Assembly: GCA_017938645.1 (NCBI GenBank)
Contig: JAGBBE010000008.1
Location: 1 to 16,883, forward strand
Length of the DNA stretch: 16,883 nt
Reading direction: 5' to 3'
From: Clostridia bacterium
GTDB taxonomy: Bacteria; Bacillota_A; Clostridia; Christensenellales; Aristaeellaceae
Shown here: positions 1 through 7,912 of the stretch, piece after piece
Layout of the letters: every line of letters begins with the position of its first letter
How positions within the stretch are numbered: position 1 is the stretch's first letter
Notes under the pieces: model-generated
The model's database searches: none
Seen by the model: only the letters and a program-made list of their open reading frames with translations
What the model was told of the DNA's origin: nothing
Made by a program: the position numbers and the translations under genes

Positions 1-155
1 CCCTCGCGGCAGGGGCCCTTCCCTGCCTTCGGTCGCTGTGGCGTGTTTGGCCGCACGTGCGCGGCTTAACCGCGCCCGCGCTCTCGCGCATAAGCATCCA
101 GTGAGCCGCTCCCTTACGGCAGGGGCCCTTCCCTGCCTTCGGTCGCTGTGGCGTG
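1..155. repeat. GC-rich direct repeat, two copies 110 bp apart
   Basis: Positions 1-45 and 111-155 are the same sequence except for two bases (5-6 CG versus 115-116 TA). Each copy contains a perfect 7-bp inverted repeat, GGCAGGG/CCCTGCC, at 8-14/21-27 and 118-124/131-137, with a 6-nt loop. The spacer between copies holds another hairpin, GCGCGG/CCGCGC at 59-64/70-75 with a 5-nt loop, which overlaps a 10-bp palindrome at 52-61. The first copy touches the window edge, so more copies may lie upstream. No convincing coding frame was seen. This could be an intergenic palindromic repeat family or the end of a tandem array. Its function is unknown. Confidence 0.8.
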
Positions 156-306
156 GTTTTTGATTGGTCGCATGAATATGTGATTTACCGCAGAGAAAGA
201 CCAAAGTGGTGAACAGCGCAGCGTGTGGGTTGCTGTTGTATTACTGCTGTGATAGAATCAAAGCGACAAGCTTGAATTTGTCGAATAATCTGAGGAGAAG
301 AATAAA
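156..306 (+). promoter_or_regulatory. gene-free leader with probable promoter for the orphan gene
   Basis: Together with the repeats this forms a 306-base stretch without a gene. A sigma-A-like promoter can be proposed: TTGCTG at 230-235, a 17-bp spacer, and TAGAAT at 253-258, placing the start near 265. A GAGGAG ribosome binding site follows at about 292-297, nine bases before the GTG at 307. Composition changes abruptly from GC-rich to AT-rich at about 156. No other structure was recognised. Confidence 0.45.
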
Positions 307-1386
307 GTGAAATTCAAAAAATATTTCTTCGAGAACTTTTCATCAGATATTCCTTTTGATATAAAGAATCCGAGATATGTTTTGTCGTTGGATGGTGTAG
401 ACTCTATTTTTGAAAAACTCATAGTTAACAGACCATATTCACTTACAGTAGAAGATTTCGACGATATTGTGTTAGTAAGGTCATTGCTACATGTTGAGGT
501 TCTTCAACAGAAAAATGGAAAACTTGGTATAGGTGTACCTTTTTTCGTTGACGAAGATGCGACAGTTTTAAAGGAACTAAGCAAGCGAGTAGCTAATAGT
601 ATTGTCGCCGAACTGCTTATCCACAAGGAGCAGATTTTCAGCATTGCTGAATATATAGAAAATGGCTTTCCTGTTGAAAGAAATTTGTTTCATATCTTGT
701 GTGGCTATATTTTTGATGACTTAATGTTTGATTATTTAGAAGAAAAGGAATTGGTAACAACCTCGTGTGTTCATGGTTCTGGGCTGGACTATTTGGTGAT
801 TTTATATGAAGATACAAGTTCTTTGAATGAATATAGCGATTTACTCCTATGCTCCTATAATCGATTAACAATAAACGGAAAGGGTTTTGTATCTTTTGGT
901 GATAGCAATGGTAATAGAAAAGACTTGTATCGGTACAGACGGCAAAATGAGCTAAACCTTTTGTCAGAACAAGAAAAAACCTATATCTGTCGTCCAACAG
1001 AAGAATTAATAGAAAACTTCAAACGAGTAGCAGATGGCTACCCAGTCGATTCTACATATATGTCGGTATATGAGTACTTTGATTACTGTCAAAACGGCAA
1101 AATAATTGTACCAATATATAATTCACATTCATACGATGTAGCCAATGAATTATATGAGTTCGTATTGGGGATTGTTAAGGAGCAAATTACAAACGCATTG
1201 ACTGCAATCCAGAATGAATACCGGCTTTTGGCAATCAGCCACGAAGTTAAGGTCAAAGATATTGCAAATGAAATCTATCATTTGATTTTCGGAGAAGTAA
1301 ATGAACTCCTCATCGAAAGCGGACTAATCCTAGAGCCACCGTATGTTCAAGGTGAAGGAAGATACTTTAAGTCTTTTGAGAGATAG
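307..1386 (+). CDS. hypothetical protein, AT-rich orphan gene (359 aa)
   Basis: I do not recognise this protein. The start is GTG, supported by a GAGGAG ribosome binding site nine bases upstream and a plausible promoter at 230-258. The product is soluble-looking: no signal peptide and no membrane segment. Residues 50-82 read as a helix followed by a strand-turn-strand (LQQKNGKLGIGVPFFV), which could be a winged-helix fold, but this is a guess. The middle (about 125-170) is rich in aromatic and acidic residues, with an HGSGLDYL stretch, and the C-terminal 80 residues look helical. Codon use is strongly AT-biased, unlike the GC-rich ruv genes next to it, which suggests horizontal acquisition. 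It sits directly upstream of ruvC. In many Clostridia the gene in that position is yebC, so an insertion may have occurred here. That it is a real gene is likely; its function is unknown. Confidence 0.75.
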   Translation: MKFKKYFFENFSSDIPFDIKNPRYVLSLDGVDSIFEKLIVNRPYSLTVEDFDDIVLVRSLLHVEVLQQKNGKLGIGVPFFVDEDATVLKELSKRVANSIVAELLIHKEQIFSIAEYIENGFPVERNLFHILCGYIFDDLMFDYLEEKELVTTSCVHGSGLDYLVILYEDTSSLNEYSDLLLCSYNRLTINGKGFVSFGDSNGNRKDLYRYRRQNELNLLSEQEKTYICRPTEELIENFKRVADGYPVDSTYMSVYEYFDYCQNGKIIVPIYNSHSYDVANELYEFVLGIVKEQITNALTAIQNEYRLLAISHEVKVKDIANEIYHLIFGEVNELLIESGLILEPPYVQGEGRYFKSFER

Positions 1387-1532
1387 AAACCGAATTCGCA
1401 AGAGGCGGAAAACACAAAAAGTTAGTTTGTCGACTCATTTCCATATATGATATCTGTGAGCCAAATGGCGTGGACCAATCACCGATAGAACAATTGATTG
1501 ACAAAAACAGTCCAACACCGTATCATAAATAG
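1380..1532 (+). pseudogene. start-less open frame, possible gene remnant
   Basis: Right after the orphan gene a different frame (positions divisible by 3) stays open for 50 codons, from the TGA at 1377-1379 to the TAG at 1530-1532. Its translation has a protein-like end (ICEPNGVDQSPIEQL near the C-terminus) but no ATG, GTG or TTG with a ribosome binding site at its beginning. It may be the C-terminal scrap of a decayed gene, or the true end of the orphan gene after a frameshift. It may also be chance. The rest of the gap, to 1552, holds only the ruvC ribosome binding site. Confidence 0.25.
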
Positions 1533-1552
1533 GTTGAAAAGGAGGATGAATA

Positions 1553-2047
1553 ATGATCATCCTTGGTATTGACCCGGGTCTGGCGACGCTGGGCTGGGGT
1601 GTAATTGAATCCGAATGTGGAAGACAGAGGCTGATCCATTACGGCTGTATTCTGACGACGCCGCAGCAGCGTTTTCCGGAGAGGCTCAAGCAGATCGGTG
1701 AGGACATGAGATCATTGCTTACGCTCTATAAGCCGGATGAAATCGCGTTTGAGGAATTGTTTTTTGCCAAAAATGTGACGACCGCACTTACGGTTGGCGC
1801 GGCGCGCGGCGTTGCCATTGCAGCCTGTGCCGATTATACCGATCAGCTGTATGAGTATACGCCCATGCAGGTCAAGCAGGCCATTGTGGGATATGGCAAG
1901 GCTGAGAAGCAGCAGATCCAGCAGATGGTGAAGATGCTACTTCATATGGAAGAGATCGCAAAGCCTGATGACGCTGCGGACGCTATTGCCATTGCGCTTA
2001 CTCATGCGGCGACTGGCCCGGCAAAGATGCAGTTCAAGATGAAGTGA
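1553..2047 (+). CDS. ruvC: crossover junction endodeoxyribonuclease RuvC
   Basis: RuvC is the Holliday junction resolvase: with RuvAB it cuts two strands symmetrically across a four-way junction in the cytoplasm. The protein has 164 residues, close to the usual length of about 170. The RNase H-like fold begins with LGIDPGLATLGWG, where D7 is the first metal ligand. E67 lies in AFEELFFAKN, and the last two acidic residues are D140 and D143 in KPDDAADAIAIA. All four catalytic acids expected from E. coli RuvC are present. A strong AAAAGGAGG site (1537-1545) lies seven bases before the ATG. It is the first gene of a ruvC-ruvA-ruvB-queA block, with ruvA starting ten bases after its stop. No clear promoter was seen in the AT-rich DNA upstream. 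Confidence 0.97.
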   Translation: MIILGIDPGLATLGWGVIESECGRQRLIHYGCILTTPQQRFPERLKQIGEDMRSLLTLYKPDEIAFEELFFAKNVTTALTVGAARGVAIAACADYTDQLYEYTPMQVKQAIVGYGKAEKQQIQQMVKMLLHMEEIAKPDDAADAIAIALTHAATGPAKMQFKMK

Positions 2048-2057
2048 GGCATTCACC

Positions 2058-2681
2058 ATGATTGCAATGATCAAAGGTATTTTGATGGATAAATCCGAGG
2101 GCGAAGCCGTTGTGATGACCTCAGGCGGACTGGGCATGCGCATGATGTGCAGCATGAATACGCTTTCGGCGCTGCCTGCAGCCGGTGCGGAATGCACGCT
2201 GTTTACGCATATGAGCGTTCGTGAGGACGCCATGGAGCTCTATGGCTTTATGAAGCGCGAGGAGCGCGATATGTTCCGCAGGCTTATTTCTGTAAGCGGC
2301 ATCGGCCCCAAGAGCGCACTTGGCGTGCTGGGCAGCATGCCGCTGTCGGACCTGCGACTTGCCATTCTCACGGGCGACGCGGCAGCGCTTTCGCGCGCAC
2401 CGGGCATCGGCAAGAAGACGGCGCAGCGAATCAGTCTGGAACTGAAGGACAAGCTTGCGCAGGATGCCCTGGGCGGCACGGCGGGGCTGGATGATTTTGT
2501 GGTGACAGCCTCTGTGGATGCACCTGTGCAGGATGCGGTGAGCGAAGCAATGCTTGCGCTCAAATCGCTTGGCTACACGCCGCAGGAGGCAGCCAATGCG
2601 CTTAAGGGCGTCAAGGGACAGGCCGATACGCCTGATGAGCTGATCAAGCTCGCGCTGCGTCACATGGCGCAGAACATGTAA
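2058..2681 (+). CDS. ruvA: Holliday junction branch migration complex subunit RuvA
   Basis: RuvA binds four-way DNA junctions as a tetramer and loads the RuvB motor onto them. The 207-residue protein has the three family regions: an N-terminal OB-fold (about 1-65, starting MIAMIKGIL); two helix-hairpin-helix motifs, VSGIGPKSALGVL near 79-91 and APGIGKKTAQRI near 114-125; and a C-terminal three-helix domain (about 158-205, with ALKSLGYTPQEAANAL) that contacts RuvB. An in-frame ATG three codons later is also possible, but alignment with the family N-terminus favours 2058. A GTGAGG ribosome binding site overlaps the ruvC stop, so the two genes are probably translationally linked. ruvB follows after 18 bases. 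Confidence 0.97.
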   Translation: MIAMIKGILMDKSEGEAVVMTSGGLGMRMMCSMNTLSALPAAGAECTLFTHMSVREDAMELYGFMKREERDMFRRLISVSGIGPKSALGVLGSMPLSDLRLAILTGDAAALSRAPGIGKKTAQRISLELKDKLAQDALGGTAGLDDFVVTASVDAPVQDAVSEAMLALKSLGYTPQEAANALKGVKGQADTPDELIKLALRHMAQNM

Positions 2682-2699
2682 CAGGAAAGAGGAACGCAT

Positions 2700-3728
2700 A
2701 TGGATGACCGCATTGTTTCCACTGGCTTCCGTCCGGGTGACGACGAGCAGGAAATGAGCCTTCGCCCGAAAAGTCTGCGGGAATATATTGGTCAGGAAAA
2801 TGTCAAGCAGAACCTGAGCATTTCCATTGAAGCTGCACTCAAACGCCATGAGCCGTTGGATCATTTGCTGCTTTATGGCCCTCCTGGTCTTGGCAAGACA
2901 ACGCTGGCCGGTATTATTGCAGCGGAAATGGGTCAGAACATCCGCATCACCAGCGGTCCGGCCATTGAGAAAGCGGGCGATCTGGCGAGCATTCTGACCA
3001 ATCTGGCGGACGGCGACGTGCTGTTTATTGACGAAATCCATCGCCTGAGCCGTTCTGTGGAGGAAGTGCTGTACCCTGCGATGGAGGACTATGCACTGGA
3101 CATCATGATCGGCAAAGGCCCGACTGCGCGCAGCATTCGTCTGGATCTGCCGCGTTTCACGCTGGTTGGCGCTACGACGCGCGCCGGTCTTTTGAGTGCG
3201 CCTCTGCGCGATCGTTTCGGCATCATCTTCCGTCTGGAAATGTATGCGCCCGAGGAGCTTGCCCAAATCGTCAAGCGAAGCGCGGGAATTCTGAATGTGC
3301 AGGCCGAGGCGGATGGTATTCTGGAAATTGCCCGCCGCAGCCGCGGAACGCCTCGTTTGGCCAACCGTATGCTTCGCCGTGTACGCGACTTTGCTCAAAT
3401 TCGCGGCGGCGGTGTGATCACCCGCGAGGTGGCCCGTCAAGCGCTGGATATGCAGGGCGTGGATGATCTTGGCCTTGACCAGACCGACCGCACGATGCTC
3501 GCCACAATGATGGACAAATTTGCCGGCGGTCCGGTGGGTCTGGAAACGCTCAGCGCCATGACCGGCGAGGATGCCTCCACCATTGAGGACGTTTACGAGC
3601 CGTATCTGATGCAGCTCGGCTTTATGATGCGTACGCCGCGCGGACGCGTGGTCACGCCTGCCGCATATGCACACATGGGGCGCAAGCCGCTGACCCCGCC
3701 CGAGGAAGGAGAACAGCTGCGTATATGA
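2700..3728 (+). CDS. ruvB: Holliday junction DNA helicase RuvB
   Basis: RuvB is the AAA+ hexameric motor that drives branch migration of Holliday junctions together with RuvA. The 342-residue length is typical. Visible motifs are the RuvB N-terminal [12 protein letters not shown], Walker A GPPGLGKT at 60-67, Walker B LFIDEIH around 108-113 (D111, E112), sensor 1 GATTRAG at 157-163, and the arginine finger in APLRDRFG (R170). The C-terminal winged helix carries [16 protein letters not shown] and ends near HMGRK. An AGAGGA site at 2688-2693 supports the ATG at 2700. The stop overlaps the queA start by four bases (ATGA), so translation of the two is coupled. Nothing looks damaged. Confidence 0.98.
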   Translation: MDDRIVSTGFRPGDDEQEMSLRPKSLREYIGQENVKQNLSISIEAALKRHEPLDHLLLYGPPGLGKTTLAGIIAAEMGQNIRITSGPAIEKAGDLASILTNLADGDVLFIDEIHRLSRSVEEVLYPAMEDYALDIMIGKGPTARSIRLDLPRFTLVGATTRAGLLSAPLRDRFGIIFRLEMYAPEELAQIVKRSAGILNVQAEADGILEIARRSRGTPRLANRMLRRVRDFAQIRGGGVITREVARQALDMQGVDDLGLDQTDRTMLATMMDKFAGGPVGLETLSAMTGEDASTIEDVYEPYLMQLGFMMRTPRGRVVTPAAYAHMGRKPLTPPEEGEQLRI

Positions 3729-4750
3729 AAACCAGCGATTTCGATTATATTCTGCCGGAGGAGCTGATTGCCCAGACTCCGATGGAACCGCGTGATCACA
3801 GCCGTCTGCTGGTTTACGATCGCGCGAATAAAAGCATTGAACATCTGCATTTTTATGACCTGCCCCGCTTCCTGCGCAAGGGCGACGTGCTGGTTGTCAA
3901 CGAGACCAAGGTCATCCCGGCCCGCCTGCTGGGTGAAAAGGAGGACACCGGCGTTCCAGTGGAGATTTTGCTGCTCAAGCGTCTTGAAAAGGACGTATGG
4001 GAAGGGCTGGTTCGTCCCGGCCGCAGGCTGAAGCCCGGCACCTTCTGTACCTTCGGAAACGGTCTGCTTCGCGCGGAGATCATCGACAACGCTGAGGACG
4101 GAGGCCGCAAGGTACGCTTCCATTATAATGGAGTGTTTGAGGAGATTCTCGACCAGCTCGGTCAGATGCCTCTGCCGCCGTATATCCATGAGAAGCTGCA
4201 GGACAAGAACCGTTACCAAACCGTGTATGCAAAGCAGGAGGGCAGCGCTGCCGCACCCACTGCCGGACTGCACTTCACGCCGGAATTGCTGGAAAAGATC
4301 CGTGAGATGGGTGTGGAAATCGTCCCGGTGCTTCTGCATGTCGGTCTGGGTACCTTCCGTCCGGTGAAGGTGGAGGATCTGAGCGAACACCATATGCACG
4401 TGGAGCATTATGAGGTTTCTGAAGAGGCCGCCCGGAAGATCAACGCTGCACGCGCAGCTGGCGGACGCTGCATCTGCGTGGGAACCACCAGCGTACGCAC
4501 GTTGGAAAGCGCCACAGGCGAGGATTGTCAGGTTCGCGCTGAAGGCGGTGATACGGGCATTTTCATCACGCCCGGCTATACCTTCCATGCGGTTGACAGC
4601 CTGATCACCAATTTCCATCTGCCGCAGAGTACGCTGCTGATGCTTATTTCCGCACTGATGGGACGTGAGGAAGCGCTGCGCGTATATCAGGAAGCCGTGG
4701 AGGAAAGATATAGGTTCTTCTCCTTTGGCGACGCCATGATGATTCTGTGA
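3725..4750 (+). CDS. queA: S-adenosylmethionine:tRNA ribosyltransferase-isomerase QueA
   Basis: QueA transfers and isomerises the ribosyl part of S-adenosylmethionine onto 7-aminomethyl-7-deazaguanine in tRNA, making epoxyqueuosine, a late step of queuosine synthesis. The 341-residue length is normal. Family stretches are [20 protein letters not shown] near the N-terminus, [33 protein letters not shown] and [17 protein letters not shown] near the C-terminus. The start overlaps the ruvB stop (ATGA), and an AGGAAGGAGAA site lies at 3703-3713 inside ruvB. The ruvB-queA junction is common in Clostridia, although the two functions are unrelated. No other queuosine gene is present here. Confidence 0.97.
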   Translation: MKTSDFDYILPEELIAQTPMEPRDHSRLLVYDRANKSIEHLHFYDLPRFLRKGDVLVVNETKVIPARLLGEKEDTGVPVEILLLKRLEKDVWEGLVRPGRRLKPGTFCTFGNGLLRAEIIDNAEDGGRKVRFHYNGVFEEILDQLGQMPLPPYIHEKLQDKNRYQTVYAKQEGSAAAPTAGLHFTPELLEKIREMGVEIVPVLLHVGLGTFRPVKVEDLSEHHMHVEHYEVSEEAARKINAARAAGGRCICVGTTSVRTLESATGEDCQVRAEGGDTGIFITPGYTFHAVDSLITNFHLPQSTLLMLISALMGREEALRVYQEAVEERYRFFSFGDAMMIL

Positions 4751-4759
4751 GGCTGCAAA

Positions 4760-5485
4760 ATGGACAGGAGCAAAATCAGACTGATTGCCATGGATCTGGA
4801 CGGTACGCTCACCCAGCACAAGCAGCCGCTTTCGCCTGAGGCAAGAGCGGCGCTGACAGCACTCAGCCGCAGGTACAAGCTGCTGATGGTGGGTGCAGGT
4901 CAGGTGCAGCGTATTTTCCAGCAGATGGAGAAGTTTCCCATTGATATCATCGGCAACTATGGCCTGCAGTACGGCACCTATAATGAGGAAACCGGAGAGA
5001 TGGACATCCGCCGCAATCTCATGCTTCCACAGGGAGACCGGGATGAGATCGAGGCCAAGGTGACGGCGCTGCGTGAAAAGTACGGTTTTACCGGCTTTGC
5101 AGGCGATAATGTGGAGTATCATCCATCCGGCTGCCTCACCTTTCCGATTCTTGGAACCAGAGCAAAGCAGGAGGACAAGCTCGCCTTTGATCCTGATCGT
5201 ATGAAGCGCCGCAGGATCTATGCCGAGGTTTGCGAAGCATTTTCGGATTATGTGGTGTTTGTGGGCGGATCGTCTTCCTTCGATATGGCTCCAAAGCCGT
5301 ACAACAAGTACTATGCGCTGGATCTGTACTGCAGGGAAAACGGAATCGCGCATGACGAAGTGCTCTTCATCGGCGACGACTACGGCACCGGCGGCAACGA
5401 TGAGTCTGTGTACCTGTCCGATATCCCGTTTCTCTGCGTGGACGATTACACAATGTTCCCCCAACTGGTTCAGCCGCTTCTTTGA
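4760..5485 (+). CDS. HAD-IIB hydrolase resembling eukaryotic-type phosphomannomutase
   Basis: This 241-residue cytoplasmic protein belongs to the HAD superfamily. The nucleophile and acid/base are D12 and D14 in MDLDGTLT, and the metal-binding motif is GDDYGTGGND at 205-214. The cap region resembles the alpha-phosphomannomutase (human PMM2-like) branch rather than ordinary Cof phosphatases: compare GTRAKQEDKLAFD (132-144), GGSSSFDMAPKPYNKYYAL (169-187) and the GGND ending. In that family the enzyme interconverts mannose-6-phosphate and mannose-1-phosphate, but several bacterial relatives are plain sugar phosphatases, so the exact substrate is open. It follows queA after nine bases with a TGAGG site at 4748-4752, and probably belongs to the ruv-queA transcript. 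The likely promoter of the next operon begins only 17 bases after its stop. Confidence 0.8.
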   Translation: MDRSKIRLIAMDLDGTLTQHKQPLSPEARAALTALSRRYKLLMVGAGQVQRIFQQMEKFPIDIIGNYGLQYGTYNEETGEMDIRRNLMLPQGDRDEIEAKVTALREKYGFTGFAGDNVEYHPSGCLTFPILGTRAKQEDKLAFDPDRMKRRRIYAEVCEAFSDYVVFVGGSSSFDMAPKPYNKYYALDLYCRENGIAHDEVLFIGDDYGTGGNDESVYLSDIPFLCVDDYTMFPQLVQPLL

Positions 5486-5502
5486 CAAAAACTTCACAAC
5501 AC

Positions 5503-5531
5503 TTGCAAAACATACAATGATTCGGTACAAT
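5503..5531 (+). promoter_or_regulatory. sigma-A-like promoter of the riboswitch-pflBA unit
   Basis: TTGCAA at 5503-5508 and TACAAT at 5526-5531 are separated by 17 bp, which puts the start near 5538, three bases before the first riboswitch helix. A second TACAAT at 5513-5518 and a TTGACA at 5482-5487 also occur, but their mutual spacing of 25 bp is too long. Confidence 0.65.
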
Positions 5532-5540
5532 ACCCTTGTA

Positions 5541-5611
5541 TCCACATGACTGACGGATTTTGCGGACAACCGCAAGGGAGTGTGGAATGTAACATGCCGA
5601 CCGTCTGGGCA
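5541..5611 (+). ncRNA. ZTP/ZMP riboswitch (pfl motif)
   Basis: The leader of pflB folds as the known pfl RNA, which binds ZTP/ZMP, the purine-pathway intermediates that accumulate when 10-formyl-tetrahydrofolate runs short. P1 is TCCACA 5541-5546 paired with TGTGGA 5581-5586. P2 is TTGCGG 5560-5565 with CCGCAA 5570-5575 and an ACAA loop. The pseudoknot is GACGG 5552-5556 with CCGTC 5601-5605. P3 is TGCC 5595-5598 with GGCA 5608-5611. The conserved segments ATGACTG, GGGAGTG and GCCGACCG-TCTGGGCA are all present. The pseudoknot pairs differ from the common GGCG/CGCC version but still match each other. The P3 3' strand is also the start of the terminator stem that follows, so ligand binding should turn pflBA on. 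Confidence 0.95.
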
Positions 5612-5647
5612 ATTCAATTTGTTGAAAGTTGAATTGCCCGTTTTTTT
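5607..5647 (+). terminator. riboswitch-controlled intrinsic terminator
   Basis: A perfect 11-bp stem pairs GGGCAATTCAA at 5607-5617 with TTGAATTGCCC at 5629-5639, with an 11-nt loop, and is followed by G and seven Ts (5641-5647). The first five stem bases are the conserved 3' end of the riboswitch, so the two structures exclude each other. It lies between the promoter and the pflB ribosome binding site, which marks it as an attenuator of pflBA. Confidence 0.93.
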
Positions 5648-5666
5648 ATGGGCATTCGGCTTGCAG

Positions 5667-5673
5667 AAGGAGG
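5667..5673 (+). promoter_or_regulatory. ribosome binding site that sets the pflB start
   Basis: AAGGAGG lies seven bases before the ATG at 5681. The frame is also open from an earlier ATG at 5648, but that codon directly follows the terminator T-tract, has no ribosome binding site of its own, and would add eleven residues not found in the family. Confidence 0.9.
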
Positions 5674-5680
5674 ATTCTTC

Positions 5681-7912
5681 ATGGAACATGCAAACTGGAA
5701 TGGTTTCACCGGCGGCGTATGGCAGAACGAAATCAACGTAAGGGATTTTATTCAGCGCAATTACCGGGAATACACCGGGGATGAAAGCTTTCTTTCTGGC
5801 GCAACGCCGCGCACTCAGGCGCTGATGAAAAAGGTTGAAGCGCTCTTTGCGCTGGAGCGTCAGTTTGGCGGCGTGCTGGACATCGATACCGCCACGGTTT
5901 CTTCGCTTACCAGCTACTCTCCTGGATATGTCGATAAGGACAACGAAATCATCGTCGGCCTGCAGACCAACCGCCCGCTCAAGCGCGGCGTAAATCCCTT
6001 CGGCGGCATGCGCATGGTGCGTCAGGCCTGCGAGGCGTACGGCTACAAGCTTTCCTCCAAGGTGGAAGAGGAATTCCGGTTCCGCACCACGCACAATGAC
6101 GGTGTCTTCCGCGCCTACACGGATGAAATGCGTCTGGCGCGCAAGTGTCATGTGATTACCGGCCTTCCGGACGCCTATGGACGCGGCCGCATCATCGGCG
6201 ACTACCGCCGCGTGGCGCTCTACGGCGTGGATCGTCTGATCGCTGAAAAGAAAAAGGACAAGGCTGGCCTTGGACAGGTCTCCTTTGATACCGACGATAT
6301 CCGTCTCAATGAGGAACTCTACCAGCAGATCGCGTTTCTGGGCTATCTCAAGGAGATGGCCGCGATGTACGGCTATGACATCAGTCAGCCCGCTGCCAAT
6401 GCCAAAGAAGCCATCCAGTGGACGTACTTTGCCTATCTTGGCGCTATCAAAGAGCAGAATGGAGCAGCCATGTCTCTTGGCCGCGTGAGCAGCTTCTTTG
6501 ATATCTATATCGAGCGCGATCTGGCCAACGGCACGCTTACCGAAAGCACCGCGCAGGAATTGATGGACGATTTCGTGATCAAGCTGCGTCTGGCGCGCCA
6601 CCTGCGCACGCCGGAATACAACGAACTCTTCGGCGGCGATCCCATGTGGATCACCGAGGCCGTGGGCGGCATGGGTGAGGACGGACGTACGCTGGTTACC
6701 AAGAGCAGCTACCGCATGCTCAACACGCTGTATACCCTCGGCTCTTCGCCTGAACCCAACCTGACGGTGCTGTGGTCGAAGAACCTGCCCGAAGGCTTCA
6801 AGCGCTTCTGCGCCAAGGTGTCCATTGATACGGACTCCATCCAGTACGAAAGCGATGATCTCATGCGTCCCATTTACGGCGACGACTATGCCATCGCCTG
6901 CTGTGTCAGCGCCATGAAGGTAGGCAAGCAGATGCAGTTCTTTGGTGCGCGCTGCAATCTGGCAAAGCTGCTGCTCATTGCCATCAACGGCGGCTATGAC
7001 GCCACCAGCGGCATTCACATCGGCCCGCAGATGCCCGTGCTCGAAGGCAATCAGCTCACCTATGACGCGGTGATGGAGCGCTTTGATCTCTATATCCAGT
7101 GGCTGAGCCATCTGTATGTGAATACGATGAACATCATCCACTACATGCACGATAAGTATGCCTACGAAAAGACCCAGATGGCGCTGCATGATACCAGCGT
7201 GGAGCGTTTCATGGCCTTTGGTGTGGCGGGTCTGTCCGTGGTGGCGGACTCCCTCAGCGCCATCCGCTATGCCAATGTGCGCCCGGTGCGCAATGCGGAA
7301 GGTTTCATCACCGCATTTGATACAGAAGGCGCATTCCCCAAGTTCGGAAACGATGATGACTGCGTGGATCTGATTGCCAAAGAACTGACCCACAAAATGA
7401 TCACCGAGCTGCGCAAGACCCCTGCGTATCGCAAGGCTATCCATACCCTGTCTGTGCTGACCATTACCTCCAACGTAATGTACGGTAAGAACACTGGCGC
7501 AACGCCTGACGGACGCGGCGACGGCGAGCCTTTCGCCCCCGGCGCCAATCCTATGCACAACCGCGAAGAAAACGGTGCGCTGGCGTCGCTGAACTCCGTG
7601 GCCAAGATCAGCTATGATGACTGCCGCGACGGCATTTCCAACACCTTCTCCATCACCCCCGAAGCCCTTGGCAGAGAACCGGAGAGCCGCACAGGCAATC
7701 TGGTGGCGATTCTGGACGGCTATTTCGCCAAAAATGCGCACCATATCAACGTCAACGTTATGAACCGCGAAACGCTGCTCAAGGCCTACGCTGATCCGGA
7801 AGCCTATCCGAACCTGACCATCCGTGTGTCCGGCTATGCGGTCAACTTCCACAAGCTCTCCCGCGAGCAGCAGCGCGAAGTGATCAGCCGCACGTTCCAC
7901 GAGGCCGTATGA
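5681..7912 (+). CDS. pflB: pyruvate formate-lyase (formate C-acetyltransferase)
   Basis: PflB is the oxygen-sensitive glycyl-radical enzyme that turns pyruvate and CoA into acetyl-CoA and formate in fermenting cells. The 743-residue protein is close to the roughly 760 of E. coli PflB and similar along its whole length, starting at [18 protein letters not shown]. The paired active-site cysteines are C407-C408 in YAIACCVS. The radical glycine is G718 in RVSGYAV near the C-terminus. Substrate-pocket stretches such as [22 protein letters not shown] and GANPMH are intact, so this is the true PFL rather than a glycerol or choline relative. It is preceded by the ZTP riboswitch and terminator and overlaps pflA by four bases. 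Formate also feeds one-carbon metabolism through formate-tetrahydrofolate ligase, which fits control by ZTP. Confidence 0.97.
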   Translation: MEHANWNGFTGGVWQNEINVRDFIQRNYREYTGDESFLSGATPRTQALMKKVEALFALERQFGGVLDIDTATVSSLTSYSPGYVDKDNEIIVGLQTNRPLKRGVNPFGGMRMVRQACEAYGYKLSSKVEEEFRFRTTHNDGVFRAYTDEMRLARKCHVITGLPDAYGRGRIIGDYRRVALYGVDRLIAEKKKDKAGLGQVSFDTDDIRLNEELYQQIAFLGYLKEMAAMYGYDISQPAANAKEAIQWTYFAYLGAIKEQNGAAMSLGRVSSFFDIYIERDLANGTLTESTAQELMDDFVIKLRLARHLRTPEYNELFGGDPMWITEAVGGMGEDGRTLVTKSSYRMLNTLYTLGSSPEPNLTVLWSKNLPEGFKRFCAKVSIDTDSIQYESDDLMRPIYGDDYAIACCVSAMKVGKQMQFFGARCNLAKLLLIAINGGYDATSGIHIGPQMPVLEGNQLTYDAVMERFDLYIQWLSHLYVNTMNIIHYMHDKYAYEKTQMALHDTSVERFMAFGVAGLSVVADSLSAIRYANVRPVRNAEGFITAFDTEGAFPKFGNDDDCVDLIAKELTHKMITELRKTPAYRKAIHTLSVLTITSNVMYGKNTGATPDGRGDGEPFAPGANPMHNREENGALASLNSVAKISYDDCRDGISNTFSITPEALGREPESRTGNLVAILDGYFAKNAHHINVNVMNRETLLKAYADPEAYPNLTIRVSGYAVNFHKLSREQQREVISRTFHEAV

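Noticed and set aside
1..160. The repeats at the left end as a CRISPR array
   Set aside because: Only two copies are seen, spaced 110 bp apart, with a spacer that itself forms a hairpin. There are no regular 30-40 bp spacers and no cas genes.
2121..3674. A 517-codon minus-strand frame opposite ruvA and ruvB
   Set aside because: It lies antisense to two intact, conserved genes and its His/Arg/Ala-rich translation is typical of shadow frames.
5482..5518. TTGACA at 5482-5487 paired with TACAAT at 5513-5518 as the pflB promoter
   Set aside because: The spacer is 25 bp. TTGCAA at 5503 with TACAAT at 5526 has the ideal 17-bp spacer.
5648..5680. Earlier ATG start for pflB at 5648
   Set aside because: It directly follows the terminator T-tract, lacks a ribosome binding site, and adds residues not seen in PflB. 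The ATG at 5681 has AAGGAGG at the right distance.
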